A stretch of DNA of 64,000 nt from an uncultured Clostridia bacterium (GCA_934271735.1 CAKQSB010000009.1:5514-69513), one strand, 5' to 3'; positions 26,468 through 35,850 are shown, counted from the first letter of the stretch. Notes: generated by a model not told the origin, from the letters alone. Program-made: numbers and translations.

Positions 26468-28255
26468 TTATTTTTCTATAAGATCGAGGAACCTGAATGT
26501 TCTGCAATCGACAAGTCCTCTGTCGGTTATGCGGACTTCGGGCAGACACGCGAGCGATACTATCGACATCGTCATAAACGGCGACGGCAAAGCGCAGCCC
26601 AACTCTTTCCATGCGTTTTCGAGAACTTTAACCTTTTCTTCCATTTCCTCGACGGAAATATCGTTCATAAGTCCCGCCACGGGAAGCTCGACCAAGCCGA
26701 CTATCTTTCCGTCCTTAACGGCGACCAATCCGCCGCCGCAGTCTATCAGAGTGTTTACCGCAAGCGCCATATCGCTGTCGTTCGTACCGACGACGAGAAG
26801 ATTATGCGCGTCGTGAGCGACGGTCTGAGCAAGCGCGCCGTCTTTGATTCCGAATCCCGTTATAAAGCCTTTGCCGACCTTGCCCGTTCTGTGATGACGT
26901 TCGAAAACGCACGCTTTCATTATATCCCGCGCGGGATCGGCTTTAAGCTCGCCGTTTTCCGCAGTCATCCCGACAACTTTGTCTATCGTGCTTGTTTTTG
27001 CGGGGATAACTTCGATAACGTGAACCTTAACGGTGCCGTCAGCTTCGATTTTAAACGCGCTCTCGTCAACCTTGTCGAGATGTATCGTATGGCGATACTC
27101 TTCGGGATAAGAATATTCTTTTCTTTCAAACAATGCCTTTCCGCCTTTCGCGACAAGTTCGCCGTCGATGAACACTTCGTCCACCACGCATTTTTCGAGA
27201 TCGGAAATAAGAACCATGTCCGCGCATTTGCACGGCGCAATCGAACCGAGTTCGAGGCTTAAACCGAAACATTCGGCGGTGTTTATCGTAACCATCTGTA
27301 TCGCCGTTACCGCGTCTATACCCTCTTCTATGGCGCGGGCGACGATATGATCGAGGTGTCCGCTGCTTACTAACGTGTGCGGGTGCGAATCGTCCGAAAC
27401 AAGGCAGGCAAAACGGCTGTCAACCTCGTGTTTCGTAACGGCTTTGCCCACTTCTTCGAGATCGTGCCAGGCAGAGCCTTCGCGAAGCTGAGCGTACATT
27501 CCTCTGCGCATTTTTTCAAGCGCGGAATTTTCAGTGGTGGACTCGTGGCAACAGTTAATTCCCGCCGCGATATATGCGTTTAACATAGCTCCCGTTTCGG
27601 GTATGGAGAAATGCCCGGTTACCGCTTTGCCCGCTTTAAGAGTTTCGCCGACGATATCGTGAGTGTGCTTATCGGAATTTACTATCCCCGGGAAATTCAT
27701 CATTTCGCCAAGCCCCGCGCACTCTTTCCATTTCATGGTTTCCGCAATGTCCGCAGGGTGGATTTCCGAACCCGTATCCTCAAACCCCGGGACGGCAGGC
27801 ACGCACGACGGCGTAACGAGCATTGCTTTAAGCGGAGTGGTTTCGGCGTCTTTAAGCATACACTTAACTCCGCCTAAACCGATTACGTTGCAAATTTCGT
27901 GCGGGTCGAAGAAAATCCCGCTCGTGCCGTGAGGAATAACCGCTCTCGCGTATTCGCCCGCCGTAAGCATAGAAGATTCGATGTGCATATGCCCGTCCAT
28001 AAACGCCGGGGCGAGATACTTTCCTTTTCCGTCGTAAACTTTCGTTTTTTCGCCTATAGACGCGGAAACGTCGCCCACGGCGGCTATTCTTCCCATAGAA
28101 ACGGCTACGTCGTAACCATCGAGAATCTCCCGCGTGCAAACGTTGATAAGTCTGACGTTTCTGATTACGAGATCGGCTTTTTCCCTGCCCATAGCGACAG
28201 CGGAAAGCGTACGGGTACATTCCCAAAGCGGAAATTTGCAAAACGTGTTAATCAT
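26468..28255 (-). CDS. ade: Adenine deaminase
   Basis: A 595-residue amidohydrolase of the bacterial adenine deaminase (Ade/YerA) family, converting adenine to hypoxanthine and ammonia. The metal-binding DGHMHIESSM, the HGTSGIFFDPHEICNV segment and the later LVSDDSH support the call, as does the length. Hypoxanthine could be salvaged by the phosphoribosyltransferase at 57371. GGAGG precedes the ATG. It has its own promoter (28284-28311) and terminator. Confidence 0.9.
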   Translation of the reverse strand: MINTFCKFPLWECTRTLSAVAMGREKADLVIRNVRLINVCTREILDGYDVAVSMGRIAAVGDVSASIGEKTKVYDGKGKYLAPAFMDGHMHIESSMLTAGEYARAVIPHGTSGIFFDPHEICNVIGLGGVKCMLKDAETTPLKAMLVTPSCVPAVPGFEDTGSEIHPADIAETMKWKECAGLGEMMNFPGIVNSDKHTHDIVGETLKAGKAVTGHFSIPETGAMLNAYIAAGINCCHESTTENSALEKMRRGMYAQLREGSAWHDLEEVGKAVTKHEVDSRFACLVSDDSHPHTLVSSGHLDHIVARAIEEGIDAVTAIQMVTINTAECFGLSLELGSIAPCKCADMVLISDLEKCVVDEVFIDGELVAKGGKALFERKEYSYPEEYRHTIHLDKVDESAFKIEADGTVKVHVIEVIPAKTSTIDKVVGMTAENGELKADPARDIMKACVFERHHRTGKVGKGFITGFGIKDGALAQTVAHDAHNLLVVGTNDSDMALAVNTLIDCGGGLVAVKDGKIVGLVELPVAGLMNDISVEEMEEKVKVLENAWKELGCALPSPFMTMSIVSLACLPEVRITDRGLVDCRTFRFLDLIEK

Positions 28256-28283
28256 AGTTACCTCCGATTAAATTTATGCTTAT

Positions 28284-28311
28284 ATTGTAGCAGAATTTCC
28301 GTAAAAAGCAA
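28284..28311 (-). promoter_or_regulatory. Probable promoter of the adenine deaminase gene
   Basis: Leftward TTGCTT (28311-28306), 16-bp spacer, TACAAT (28289-28284), about 28 nt before the ATG. No purine-riboswitch-like structure fits in so short a leader. Confidence 0.5.
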
Positions 28312-28389
28312 CCGTTGAAAGCCCCGCCGCGGTATTTCACGAAAATTTACGATTTTTCTTCAAAATTCCGTATACTTTCTTAAAAAAGA

Positions 28390-28419
28390 ACGGAGTTCGT
28401 TATTTTTAACGACATCCGT
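28390..28419 (-). terminator. Terminator after the RlmD-like gene
   Basis: A stem with arms around ACGGAT and TCGTTA / TAACGA (one internal mismatch), followed leftward by TTCTTTTTT. It is 34 bp after the stop at 28453. Confidence 0.75.
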
Positions 28420-28452
28420 ATCCGTAAACGTATATATCAACCGAAACCCGAG

Positions 28453-29985
28453 TTATGATTTTTTAGAAAACACGACGAGCGTTTCGACGTGTTTTGTCTG
28501 CGGGAAAAGATCGTACGGCGTTACCGAAACTATTTTATAACCGTTTTCGATTATCGTTTTCAGATCTTCCTTTAACGATTTCGGGTTGCAGGACAGATAA
28601 ATTATTTCCCCGGGCGCAAACTCCGTTATCATAAGCGCGGTTTTTTCTCCGAGCCCGCTTCTCGGCGGGTCGACAAAAAATATCGAGTTTTCCGCCGCTC
28701 CTATCTTCGGCAAAATCTTTGCCGCATCGCCGCAAAAGTACGAAATGTGCCCCGATAAGTCGTTTAACGCGCCTATTCTTTTAGCATCGCGAACAGCCGA
28801 CGGCACTATTTCTATGCTTATTACCTTCTTTCCGCTTTTGGCGAAAAGGGCGGAAGTTATGCCTATTCCGCTGAAACAATCTATAACCGTTTCGCAGGGA
28901 GATTTCGCTATCGTCTTCACGACGTCCGCGTAAATTCTCTCGGCGGCTCTTTCGTGTATCTGAAAAAACGAATCGGGAGACAGCGTGAATTTTACGCCCG
29001 ACATCTCGCCGTTTAAGTATTCCTCGCCCTTTTCGAGCCTTAATTTACCCGACAAGACGGACGAAGAAGACGATTTATTGTCGCAAGTGTAAAAACTAAC
29101 CTTACCGAACTTCTCTTTGAGCGAATTATAAAGCGTTTCCGTTCCCGAAAGTTTTCCGCCGTTGATAACGAGGGTAAGCATAAGTCCGTCGTCGGTTTTT
29201 CTTAAAAGCGCGTAACGCAAAAGACCTTTGCCTGTTTTCGGATTGTACGCTCTTAAACTTCTCGATCTCGCCCACTCGAGAATGATTTTCGAAGAAGTTT
29301 CAAACCATTCGGCGTGAAGAAGACAATTTTTCACGGGGATTATTTCGTGCGTTAAATCGTCGAAAAAGCCTAAAATCAGTTTTCTGTTCCACTCCGCGAA
29401 AGCGAGGTGAGCTTTATTTCTGTAAGCGAACTCACCGACGGAAACCGTTTCCGCAACGTCGGCAAAATAAGGCACAACCGCCTCTACGGCCATTTCGCGT
29501 TTGATTTCAAGCTGTTTTTTATAGTCGATATGCAAAAAAGCGCAGTTTCCGCAGGATAAAAACTCCTTACAGCGAACGGGACGGCGCACGGGAGACGGCT
29601 CGTCCGTTTTTACGAAATCGGCATAAAAAGTCGTTCCCCTTTTGCGTTTTACTTCGACTTCTTCCTTTTCGCCGACGATAGCCCCGTCGATTACAAGTTC
29701 GCACGAACCGACGGTCGCTAAGCCTTTGAAATTTTCGTCGTAAACTTCGGGTGTAACGAGATATCTGTCCTCGGCAATCTTTTTGTTGTCGTTTTTCTCG
29801 TTACGGGCGTTTTTACCGCGTTCGGCAACCGCTTTTTTCGCAAACTTTCGTTTATTGAGTTCTTTTATGGTTTTTTCCGAAACGCCTTTTCTGTTCAGAA
29901 AATAATCTTTCGCTTTAACGCCTTTCTTTTCTCCGCGCTTTTCGCCGCCGAATTTCGGATTCGGTCTGTTTCTTTTCTCTTGCAT
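28453..29985 (-). CDS. rlmD: 23S rRNA (uracil-5)-methyltransferase, RlmD/RumA family
   Basis: A 510-residue SAM-dependent RNA m5U methyltransferase. Seen: Cys cluster for an iron-sulfur centre (CKEFLSCGNC with a later Cys), SPDSFFQIH, the SAM fold (VIDCFSGIGITS), VDPPRSGL, the catalytic LSCNPKSL and FPQTKHVETL. The first ~75 residues are a Lys/Arg/Asn-rich extension not usual in the family, possibly for RNA binding. Which uridine is modified (1939 type or another) cannot be told from sequence. AAGGAA precedes the ATG. Confidence 0.85.
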   Translation of the reverse strand: MQEKRNRPNPKFGGEKRGEKKGVKAKDYFLNRKGVSEKTIKELNKRKFAKKAVAERGKNARNEKNDNKKIAEDRYLVTPEVYDENFKGLATVGSCELVIDGAIVGEKEEVEVKRKRGTTFYADFVKTDEPSPVRRPVRCKEFLSCGNCAFLHIDYKKQLEIKREMAVEAVVPYFADVAETVSVGEFAYRNKAHLAFAEWNRKLILGFFDDLTHEIIPVKNCLLHAEWFETSSKIILEWARSRSLRAYNPKTGKGLLRYALLRKTDDGLMLTLVINGGKLSGTETLYNSLKEKFGKVSFYTCDNKSSSSSVLSGKLRLEKGEEYLNGEMSGVKFTLSPDSFFQIHERAAERIYADVVKTIAKSPCETVIDCFSGIGITSALFAKSGKKVISIEIVPSAVRDAKRIGALNDLSGHISYFCGDAAKILPKIGAAENSIFFVDPPRSGLGEKTALMITEFAPGEIIYLSCNPKSLKEDLKTIIENGYKIVSVTPYDLFPQTKHVETLVVFSKKS

Positions 29986-30090
29986 AACTTTTTCCTTTTA
30001 CCTGTCGGCGGAACCATGTCGGATCCCGCCGAAACGCCTGTGGATAACGACATTATACACTATTTCCCGAAATTTAGCAAGGCTCTTCGC

Positions 30091-30120
30091 TTTACAAGCT
30101 GCCGTTTTTTATGTTATTAT
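30091..30120 (+). promoter_or_regulatory. Promoter giving a probably leaderless mRNA
   Basis: TTTACA (30091-30096) and an extended -10 TGTTATTAT (30112-30120). The expected start of transcription, about 7 nt later, coincides with the ATG at 30127, and no ribosome-binding site is visible. Confidence 0.6.
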
Positions 30121-30126
30121 TTAACT

Positions 30127-30837
30127 ATGAATATGAGACTCGATAAATTTTTCTCGTCGCAAAAAATTCTTTCGAGAAAAGAATGCGATGTGTTTTTAAA
30201 AAAAGGACTTATCTCGGTGAACGGCGTAACCGTTAAAAAAGGCGACTTTAAAATCAATCCCGACAAGGACAAAATCTCGCTCGACGGAAAGGTCATTAAC
30301 TATCGGAAGTACGCCTATATGCTCGTTAATAAGCCATTCGGCGTTGTAAGCGCCACCGAAGACGGCAGAGATAAAACGGTCATCGACCTGCTCCCCGAGG
30401 AGCTTAAGAAACTCGGATTGTTCCCCTGCGGCAGGCTCGACAAGGACACGACGGGACTTGTGATTTTAACCAACGACGGCATTGCCGCGCACAACGCCCT
30501 CGCGCCGAAACGTCACGTAGAGAAAAAATATTACTTCGAGTGCGCAGATCCGTTCTCCCCCGCCGACGAAAAGGCGATAACCGGCGGCATAACTCTTAAA
30601 GACGGTTATAAAACCAAGCCTTGCCGCATAGACAGGTTAAGCGAGAGTTCCGGATATATTTACCTTACTGAAGGCAAATACCATGAAATCAAAAGGCTTT
30701 TCGGGGCACGCGGAAACAAAATCGTCGGGCTTGAAAGAGTGGCTTTCGGAGAAATTGTTCTCGGAGATCTTCTGCCGGGAGAATGGCGGTATATGACCGA
30801 TGAGGAAATCGCCCTTTTTATAAACAAAAAGGCATAA
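30127..30837 (+). CDS. RsuA/RluB-family rRNA pseudouridine synthase
   Basis: A 236-residue pseudouridine synthase: an S4-like RNA-binding N-terminus (MRLDKFFSSQKILSRKECDVFL..GLISVNG) and the catalytic motif GRLDKDTTGLVILTNDG with the essential Asp. Length and motif fit RsuA, which modifies U516 of 16S rRNA, but RluB/RluE-type targets cannot be excluded. The frame is open far upstream, yet family alignment supports the start at 30127 (or the in-frame ATG 6 bp later), right at the predicted transcription start. An ABC transporter gene follows 46 bp downstream, without a visible terminator between. Confidence 0.85.
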   Translation: MNMRLDKFFSSQKILSRKECDVFLKKGLISVNGVTVKKGDFKINPDKDKISLDGKVINYRKYAYMLVNKPFGVVSATEDGRDKTVIDLLPEELKKLGLFPCGRLDKDTTGLVILTNDGIAAHNALAPKRHVEKKYYFECADPFSPADEKAITGGITLKDGYKTKPCRIDRLSESSGYIYLTEGKYHEIKRLFGARGNKIVGLERVAFGEIVLGDLLPGEWRYMTDEEIALFINKKA

Positions 30838-30883
30838 TTTACCGATAAACAAACACAAAAAGACTAATTTAAGGAGAAAAATG

Positions 30884-33727
30884 ATGTTAGAGGTTAGGAA
30901 TTTAACCAAGGTATACTCGCCGAAAGGCGGAGTAAGCGTTCGCGCGCTCGACGACGTTTCGCTTATCTTACCCGAAACGGGTATGGTTTTCATTCTCGGC
31001 AAAAGCGGCTCGGGAAAATCCACCCTTTTAAACGTTACGGGCGGACTGGATAAACCCGACAGCGGAGAAATCATCGTTAAAGGCAGAAGCAGCAAGGACT
31101 TTTCCGCCGCCGATTTCGACAGTTACCGTAACACTTGTATCGGTTTCGTTTTTCAGGAATATAACCTTTTAAACGAATTTTCCGTCGAACAGAACATTGC
31201 TCTCGCTCTTGAACTCCAAGGGAAAAAGAACGACAAAGCAGCAGTAAACGCGCTTTTGGAGCAAGTAGGGCTTAAAGGTATCGGAAAACGAAAGCCGAAC
31301 ACGCTCTCGGGCGGGCAAAAACAAAGGGTCGCGATCGCCCGCGCGCTTATCAAAGAACCCGAAATCATTATGGCGGACGAACCTACGGGCGCGCTCGATT
31401 CCCAGACCGGCAAGCAGATTTTCGACGCGCTCAAAAAACTATCGGAAACAAAGCTCGTTATCGTCGTTTCCCACGACAGGGAATTCGCCGAGCGTTACGC
31501 CGACAGAATCATCGTTTTAAAGGACGGTAAAATCGATGAAGACGTAACCAAAACCACGACCGAACCGCTAAATCTCGGCAATAACGTAAAGCTGGTTTCG
31601 GGCGATACGATTACGATAGATCACGCCGAATACCTTACCGAAAACGACATTAAAAATATTCTCGAAGTTATAAAAAAGAACGGCGGAAAAGCTATAATCA
31701 CCTCGGGCGAAAATAAGGTAACCGACGTTAAAAAAGTCTGCAAGATAAACGAAAACGACTGCGAAGAATGTTTCAAAACGACCGATAAAGTCAAAACCAA
31801 GGACTACGACGGCAATAAAACGAAGTTTATAAAATCAAAACTTCCTCTTCCTCACGCATTCAAACTCGGCGCAAGCGGACTGAAAATAAAACCCGTCAGG
31901 CTTATTTTTACCGTAATACTTTCGGTCATCGCTTTTTCGCTTTTCGGTGTACTTTCTGCGTTTATGACGTATAACAGCAACTTTTCGTACGCGAAAGCTT
32001 TGCAGAAAACAAACAACCCCGCCGCCACGGTGTACACGAGAATCGAATATCTGAATAAATACATACACGTAGATACGGCAAACAATATCGAAACGCATGT
32101 AAGCGACTACACCACTTACGGCCCACTCGACATATCCGAAGAGGAACTGAAAAAACTCAACGACAATTCTCTCGGCGTAAAATTTGCGGGAGCTTTTAAC
32201 TTATCGATATATCAGGACAGATTCCCGACGGGATTGCAAAATTCGGACAACGATTATTTCCCGACGACCAATCTCCGCGGTTTTTCCGATTGCGGCGACG
32301 CGTTTTTAAAAAGTTGCGGTTACACGCTTTCAAGCGGACGTTACCCCATAAACGTGACAGAGATCGCCGTTTCGGAATACGTTGACGAAATGTTCCGAAA
32401 CGCGGGCAAAGGCTCGGCGTTGAACAACGTAATATCTGTCGACGTGGCAATTTACGATGAAAGCGGCTCGATTTATGAAGACGGAAAGGTAGATCTCAAA
32501 ATCACGGGAATTTATCGGGTCGGCGCAATCGACGAAAAATTCGACGAACTTAAAAATAAGCCGACAAATCCGACGATCAACGAAATTCAGACAAGAAACA
32601 CGCTTGTCTCGTCGTTTAAAGACTACCTTAACAATAGTTTTCATCTTATAGCGTTCGTCACTGAGGATTTCCGCGATACTTATTATAAAAAAACGGATAG
32701 TAAAGAAAAAACAAACTTCGGAACTTCGATATGGGGCGTCGGATTCGATTATTTCCCTATATCCGATCCCGTTGACGAGCATTGGGATACAAGGGCATAC
32801 ACTGCGAGAATAGTTTCGCATAACAAGGAGCTTTTCACCTTTTACGACCTCGACGGAAACGAAATAAAGAATTTCGATATAAATAACGTCACGCTCGGTG
32901 CGGATGAATTTTTCGCGCCACTACCCTCCGAAATCGATAAAGCCGCTTACGGCTACGACATCGGAACTCCCGACGAAAAAACGAGATATTTCAAAAATAA
33001 CGCGTCCGTTTCGGGAAAACTCACCGCCAAAGGATTTTATTCCGTTAAAGGTTACGATAAACTCCCGTCCGATTGTCTTATAGTCTCCGACGAATTTATA
33101 AACGCTTACTCTTCCGATAAGATTTATGAGTTCATCGCAACTTCAACGAAATATCGACAAAACGACAACCCGAAATATAGCTTTACGATCGCCAAAACAG
33201 ATAATTCTCTCGAACAGATAACGTATATTCTCAAAAACGACCCCGAAAACGGTATCACGAAAGAGGTCGGAAGCGAAGCGTATCAGGGCGTTGTTTTCCT
33301 TGTAAGCCTTATAAAGGCTCTGTCGGGCATATTCCTGACAATCGGGTTAATTCTCGGTACGCTTGCCGCGCTTCTTTTGCTCAACTTTATTTCCGCCTCT
33401 ATCGCTGCAAAAAGTAAGGAAATCGGAATTTTGCGCGCGGTCGGCGCGAGAGGTCTGGACGTTTTCAGAATTTTCTTTTCCGAAGCGTTCATCTTTGCGA
33501 TGGTCTGTTTCGTTCTTTCCTCGCTCGGGTCTGCGTGGTTGTGCGGTATGATAAACGCGGGCATAACCTCGACCACAATCGTTCCGACCGTGGAACTGCT
33601 CGACTATAATATATTAAACATCGGCGTAAATCTGCTCGTTTCGCTCGTCGTTTCCGCTGTCGCAACCTTCCTGCCCGTACTTCACGCCGCGAGGAAACCG
33701 CCCGTGGAAAGCATAAGAATGCTTTAA
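30884..33727 (+). CDS. ABC transporter: ATPase fused to FtsX-type permease
   Basis: A 947-residue MacB-like fusion. Residues 1-225 form a LolD/MacB-type ATPase (Walker A GKSGSGKST, Q-loop FQEYN, signature LSGGQKQR, Walker B IIMADEPTGALDS, switch VSHDREF). After a linker, a first membrane helix (about residue 340) precedes a large extracytoplasmic domain of about 450 residues, then three C-terminal helices typical of FtsX permeases. Such proteins act as mechanotransmission pumps for peptides, lipids or antimicrobial resistance rather than classic importers. Two ATGs lie in tandem; AAGGAG is better spaced for the second (30884). No two-component system or bacteriocin gene is adjacent, so the substrate is unknown. 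Confidence 0.85.
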   Translation: MLEVRNLTKVYSPKGGVSVRALDDVSLILPETGMVFILGKSGSGKSTLLNVTGGLDKPDSGEIIVKGRSSKDFSAADFDSYRNTCIGFVFQEYNLLNEFSVEQNIALALELQGKKNDKAAVNALLEQVGLKGIGKRKPNTLSGGQKQRVAIARALIKEPEIIMADEPTGALDSQTGKQIFDALKKLSETKLVIVVSHDREFAERYADRIIVLKDGKIDEDVTKTTTEPLNLGNNVKLVSGDTITIDHAEYLTENDIKNILEVIKKNGGKAIITSGENKVTDVKKVCKINENDCEECFKTTDKVKTKDYDGNKTKFIKSKLPLPHAFKLGASGLKIKPVRLIFTVILSVIAFSLFGVLSAFMTYNSNFSYAKALQKTNNPAATVYTRIEYLNKYIHVDTANNIETHVSDYTTYGPLDISEEELKKLNDNSLGVKFAGAFNLSIYQDRFPTGLQNSDNDYFPTTNLRGFSDCGDAFLKSCGYTLSSGRYPINVTEIAVSEYVDEMFRNAGKGSALNNVISVDVAIYDESGSIYEDGKVDLKITGIYRVGAIDEKFDELKNKPTNPTINEIQTRNTLVSSFKDYLNNSFHLIAFVTEDFRDTYYKKTDSKEKTNFGTSIWGVGFDYFPISDPVDEHWDTRAYTARIVSHNKELFTFYDLDGNEIKNFDINNVTLGADEFFAPLPSEIDKAAYGYDIGTPDEKTRYFKNNASVSGKLTAKGFYSVKGYDKLPSDCLIVSDEFINAYSSDKIYEFIATSTKYRQNDNPKYSFTIAKTDNSLEQITYILKNDPENGITKEVGSEAYQGVVFLVSLIKALSGIFLTIGLILGTLAALLLLNFISASIAAKSKEIGILRAVGARGLDVFRIFFSEAFIFAMVCFVLSSLGSAWLCGMINAGITSTTIVPTVELLDYNILNIGVNLLVSLVVSAVATFLPVLHAARKPPVESIRML

Positions 33728-33830
33728 CACCCCTCGCAGACCGATTAACAGAGCGTCGTCTACGGCGTTCGACCCGCACGGCGTATATTTCCTCCGAAAA
33801 CTGCTCATAATTAAAGCAGGAGGAGAAAAA

Positions 33831-34058
33831 ATGAAGATAGCAAACATTATTGCGTACGTTCTCGTCATTTTAGGAGCTGTTAATTGGGGGCTTTACGGCA
33901 TTTTCAATTTCAACCTCGTATCGATGATTTTCGGCGGAGCAAGAGCTGTCGGCTCGATAGTCGTTTATTCGATTATCACTTTGGCTGCCGTATGGCTTAT
34001 TATTTCGCCTTGTATCACGGACGGCAAGCTTGCTCTTACGAACGGCGAAACGTATTAA
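33831..34058 (+). CDS. DUF378 small membrane protein
   Basis: A 75-residue protein with two hydrophobic segments and the family pattern ILGAVNWGLYGIFNFNLVS..IFG. DUF378 (YuzA-like) proteins are common in Firmicutes and have no known function. AGGAGG precedes the ATG, and a terminator follows. Confidence 0.8.
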   Translation: MKIANIIAYVLVILGAVNWGLYGIFNFNLVSMIFGGARAVGSIVVYSIITLAAVWLIISPCITDGKLALTNGETY

Positions 34059-34148
34059 ATTTCAGGTCTTTAATACAGAAGAAATATTATATTTTCAGTT
34101 TTTAAAGCTGCAAAACGTATTAAATTCAGCCGAGCAAAGGCAAAAACG

Positions 34149-34182
34149 GAAGTCGACAAAACATTTGTCGGCTTCTTTTTTT
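34149..34182 (+). terminator. Terminator after the DUF378 gene
   Basis: A 12-bp stem GAAGTCGACAAA / TTTGTCGGCTTC (one G-U pair), 3-nt loop, then seven Ts. Confidence 0.9.
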
Positions 34183-34312
34183 GTTCTGTGGTCGATTTTC
34201 GGCTGTTTAATCTTTTTCCGATTATCCGGCGGTTTTTCTCGCCTGATTTTTTTTAATTTTTACCGTAAATTTTATGAGAAACAAAAAAATATTAAAAACC
34301 GCTTGAATTTTC

Positions 34313-34341
34313 TTTACAAACGAAAAAAAATCTGATAAAAT
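34313..34341 (+). promoter_or_regulatory. Promoter of tRNA-Val(GAC)
   Basis: TTTACA (34313-34318), 17-bp spacer, TAAAAT (34336-34341), 15 bp before the tRNA. Confidence 0.75.
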
Positions 34342-34356
34342 AGTCAAGAAAGTTTC

Positions 34357-34425
<69 letters not shown>

Positions 34426-34433
<8 letters not shown>

Positions 34434-34481
34434 ATAACAAAAGAGCAAGCCATACGGCTTGCTCTTTTGTTATTGGTGGGG
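34426..34481 (+). terminator. tRNA-Val(GAC) terminator whose stem includes the tRNA 3' end
   Basis: A perfect 26-bp stem (34426-34451 with 34456-34481) and a 4-nt loop. The inner part (AAAAGAGCAAGCC / GGCTTGCTCTTTT) is a normal terminator with a U-tract. The outer part pairs with the last nucleotides of the tRNA, including CCA. Confidence 0.85.
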
Positions 34482-34490
34482 ACTTTGGCG

Positions 34491-34569
34491 CGAGTACGCG
34501 GCGCAACCGAAACTTAAAACCTTACGTAAAATTTAATGCGCCGTCGAGCGTCAATTTGCCGCGTACTCG
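34491..34569. repeat. Inverted repeat between the two tRNA-Val genes
   Basis: Arms CGAGTACGCGGC (34491-34502) and GCCGCGTACTCG (34558-34569) enclose 55 bp. With the flanking terminator hairpins, most of the 190-bp inter-tRNA region is palindromic. Confidence 0.75.
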
Positions 34570-34578
34570 TCTTTTAAA

Positions 34579-34631
34579 CGCCCACCACGAAAAAGGGTAC
34601 GCCACAGGCGTACCCTTTTTCGTGGTGGGCG
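34579..34631 (-). terminator. tRNA-Val(CAC) terminator whose stem includes the tRNA 3' end
   Basis: A perfect 25-bp stem (34579-34603 with 34607-34631) and a 3-nt loop. In the leftward direction the inner hairpin GGGTACGCC / GGCGTACCC is followed by TTTTT. The outer arm covers the tRNA acceptor end and CCA, mirroring the arrangement on the opposite strand. Confidence 0.85.
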
Positions 34632-34698
34632 ATAAGAGACTCGAACTCCCGACTTCTTCCATGTGACGGAAGCACTCTACCAACTGAGTTAATCGCCC
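34623..34698 (-). tRNA. tRNA-Val (anticodon CAC)
   Basis: A 76-nt cloverleaf on the minus strand with encoded CCA (34625-34623). The anticodon arm is CTTCC-GTCACAT-GGAAG, giving CAC. It is convergent with the tRNA-Val(GAC) gene. Confidence 0.9.
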
Positions 34699-34763
34699 GA
34701 TATTTGATGTTTTATGTTTTGAAATTCGTTGCAAAATCGTTTGCATTTCGCTTTTCGGTTATT

Positions 34764-34792
34764 ATTATAGCAAATGTGCCTTTTATTGTCAA
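34764..34792 (-). promoter_or_regulatory. Promoter of tRNA-Val(CAC)
   Basis: Perfect leftward TTGACA (34792-34787), 17-bp spacer, TATAAT (34769-34764). Confidence 0.85.
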
Positions 34793-34852
34793 CGCTTTTT
34801 CGAGAAACTACACACTATCTTAAAAAATCTTTTTTCAATCGACAAAAAACGC

Positions 34853-34881
34853 TTGTCAAAACCGCTAAAATATAGTAAAAT
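34853..34881 (+). promoter_or_regulatory. Promoter of tRNA-Gly
   Basis: TTGTCA (34853-34858), 17-bp spacer, TAAAAT (34876-34881), 18 bp before the tRNA. Confidence 0.7.
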
Positions 34882-34899
34882 ATTATACAGTAAATTTGT

Positions 34900-34973
34900 G
34901 CGGGCGTAGTTTAGTGGCAAAATAGGAGCTTCCCAAGCTTCGGTTGTGAGTTCGATTCTCATCGCCCGCTCCA
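34900..34973 (+). tRNA. tRNA-Gly (anticodon CCC)
   Basis: A 74-nt cloverleaf with encoded CCA. Acceptor GCGGGCG / CGCCCGC; anticodon arm GGAGC-TTCCCAA-GCTTC with CCC at 34932-34934; T-loop TTCGATT. Confidence 0.9.
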
Positions 34974-34976
34974 TTT

Positions 34977-35008
34977 CCCTTTCGGTCAGCCGAAAGGGTT
35001 TTGTTTTT
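34977..35008 (+). terminator. Terminator of tRNA-Gly
   Basis: A 9-bp stem CCCTTTCGG / CCGAAAGGG with a 4-nt loop, then TTTTGTTTTTT. Confidence 0.85.
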
Positions 35009-35040
35009 TCGGCAAAATTTTACAACACAATACAGAAAAT

Positions 35041-35796
35041 ATGAATAAACTAAAGATTTTCAATGCAAACGCCATAAAACTTCTCGCCGCGCTATCAATG
35101 CTTATCGATCATATCGGTATGCTCTGGAATATACTTCCTTTACGCTATATAGGAAGAATCGCTATGCCGCTTTACGCTTTTATGATTGCGGAAGGCTGCT
35201 ATTATACTAAAAATAAATTTAAGCATTTTGCGTGCATATTTCTTCTCGCGCTTCTATGCGATACCGCGTTTATACTTTTCGAACCGAATTATTTTCACTT
35301 AAGTATTCTGACGACGTTTTCGATATCGATCATGCTGATTTACGCGCTTGATTATTTCAAAATTAAGCTTCTGGACGAAAACGCAAGGCTCGTAGAAAAG
35401 ATTTTTGCGGGCGCGATATTCGCGGCGGGCGTTTTTCTGATGTACGTCGTTACCCGTCTTATAAAAAGCGTAAACGGCAAGCCGTTTTATATCGATTATG
35501 ATTTTTTCGGGTGTTTACTCCCCGTTTTTGCATCGCTTTTCACTTTACCTAAGGATAAAACGCCCGAAAAACTCGCGTTTCTGAATAGTCATATCGTAAA
35601 ATTTCTTTCGTTTACGGTAGGTCTTGTCGCTCTTTGTCTGCTGCTTTCCGCGCCTATCGAATGGCTTTGTATGCTTGCGCTTATTCCGATAGCGTTATAT
35701 AACGGCGAACGCGGCAAGCTTGAGTTGAAATATTTCTTCTACATATTTTACCCTGCTCACCTTGTTATACTTTACGGTTTATCAATGATTATTTAA
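35041..35796 (+). CDS. TraX-family membrane protein
   Basis: A 251-residue polytopic membrane protein of the TraX family: start LKIFNANAIKLLAALSMLIDHIGML, then YIGRIAMPLYAFMIAEGCYYTKN, and about seven hydrophobic segments. F-plasmid TraX acetylates pilin, but chromosomal homologues in Firmicutes are of unknown function and probably acylate or modify an envelope molecule. No conjugation genes are adjacent. No clear ribosome-binding site precedes the ATG; transcription may come partly from the tRNA-Gly promoter or an unseen one. Confidence 0.8.
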   Translation: MNKLKIFNANAIKLLAALSMLIDHIGMLWNILPLRYIGRIAMPLYAFMIAEGCYYTKNKFKHFACIFLLALLCDTAFILFEPNYFHLSILTTFSISIMLIYALDYFKIKLLDENARLVEKIFAGAIFAAGVFLMYVVTRLIKSVNGKPFYIDYDFFGCLLPVFASLFTLPKDKTPEKLAFLNSHIVKFLSFTVGLVALCLLLSAPIEWLCMLALIPIALYNGERGKLELKYFFYIFYPAHLVILYGLSMII

Positions 35797-35831
35797 AACC
35801 GACTTTGAAACAATTAAATACTTTCCGAAGC

Positions 35832-35850
35832 GGGCGATCAATGATTGCCC
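35832..35850. repeat. REP-like palindrome
   Basis: GGGCGATCAATGATTGCCC, a near-perfect palindrome in the 300-bp gap after the TraX-like gene. It could act as a weak terminator (AT-rich tail) and looks like the GGGCGATCA-type palindromes common between Firmicutes genes (recalled, not checked). Confidence 0.5.
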
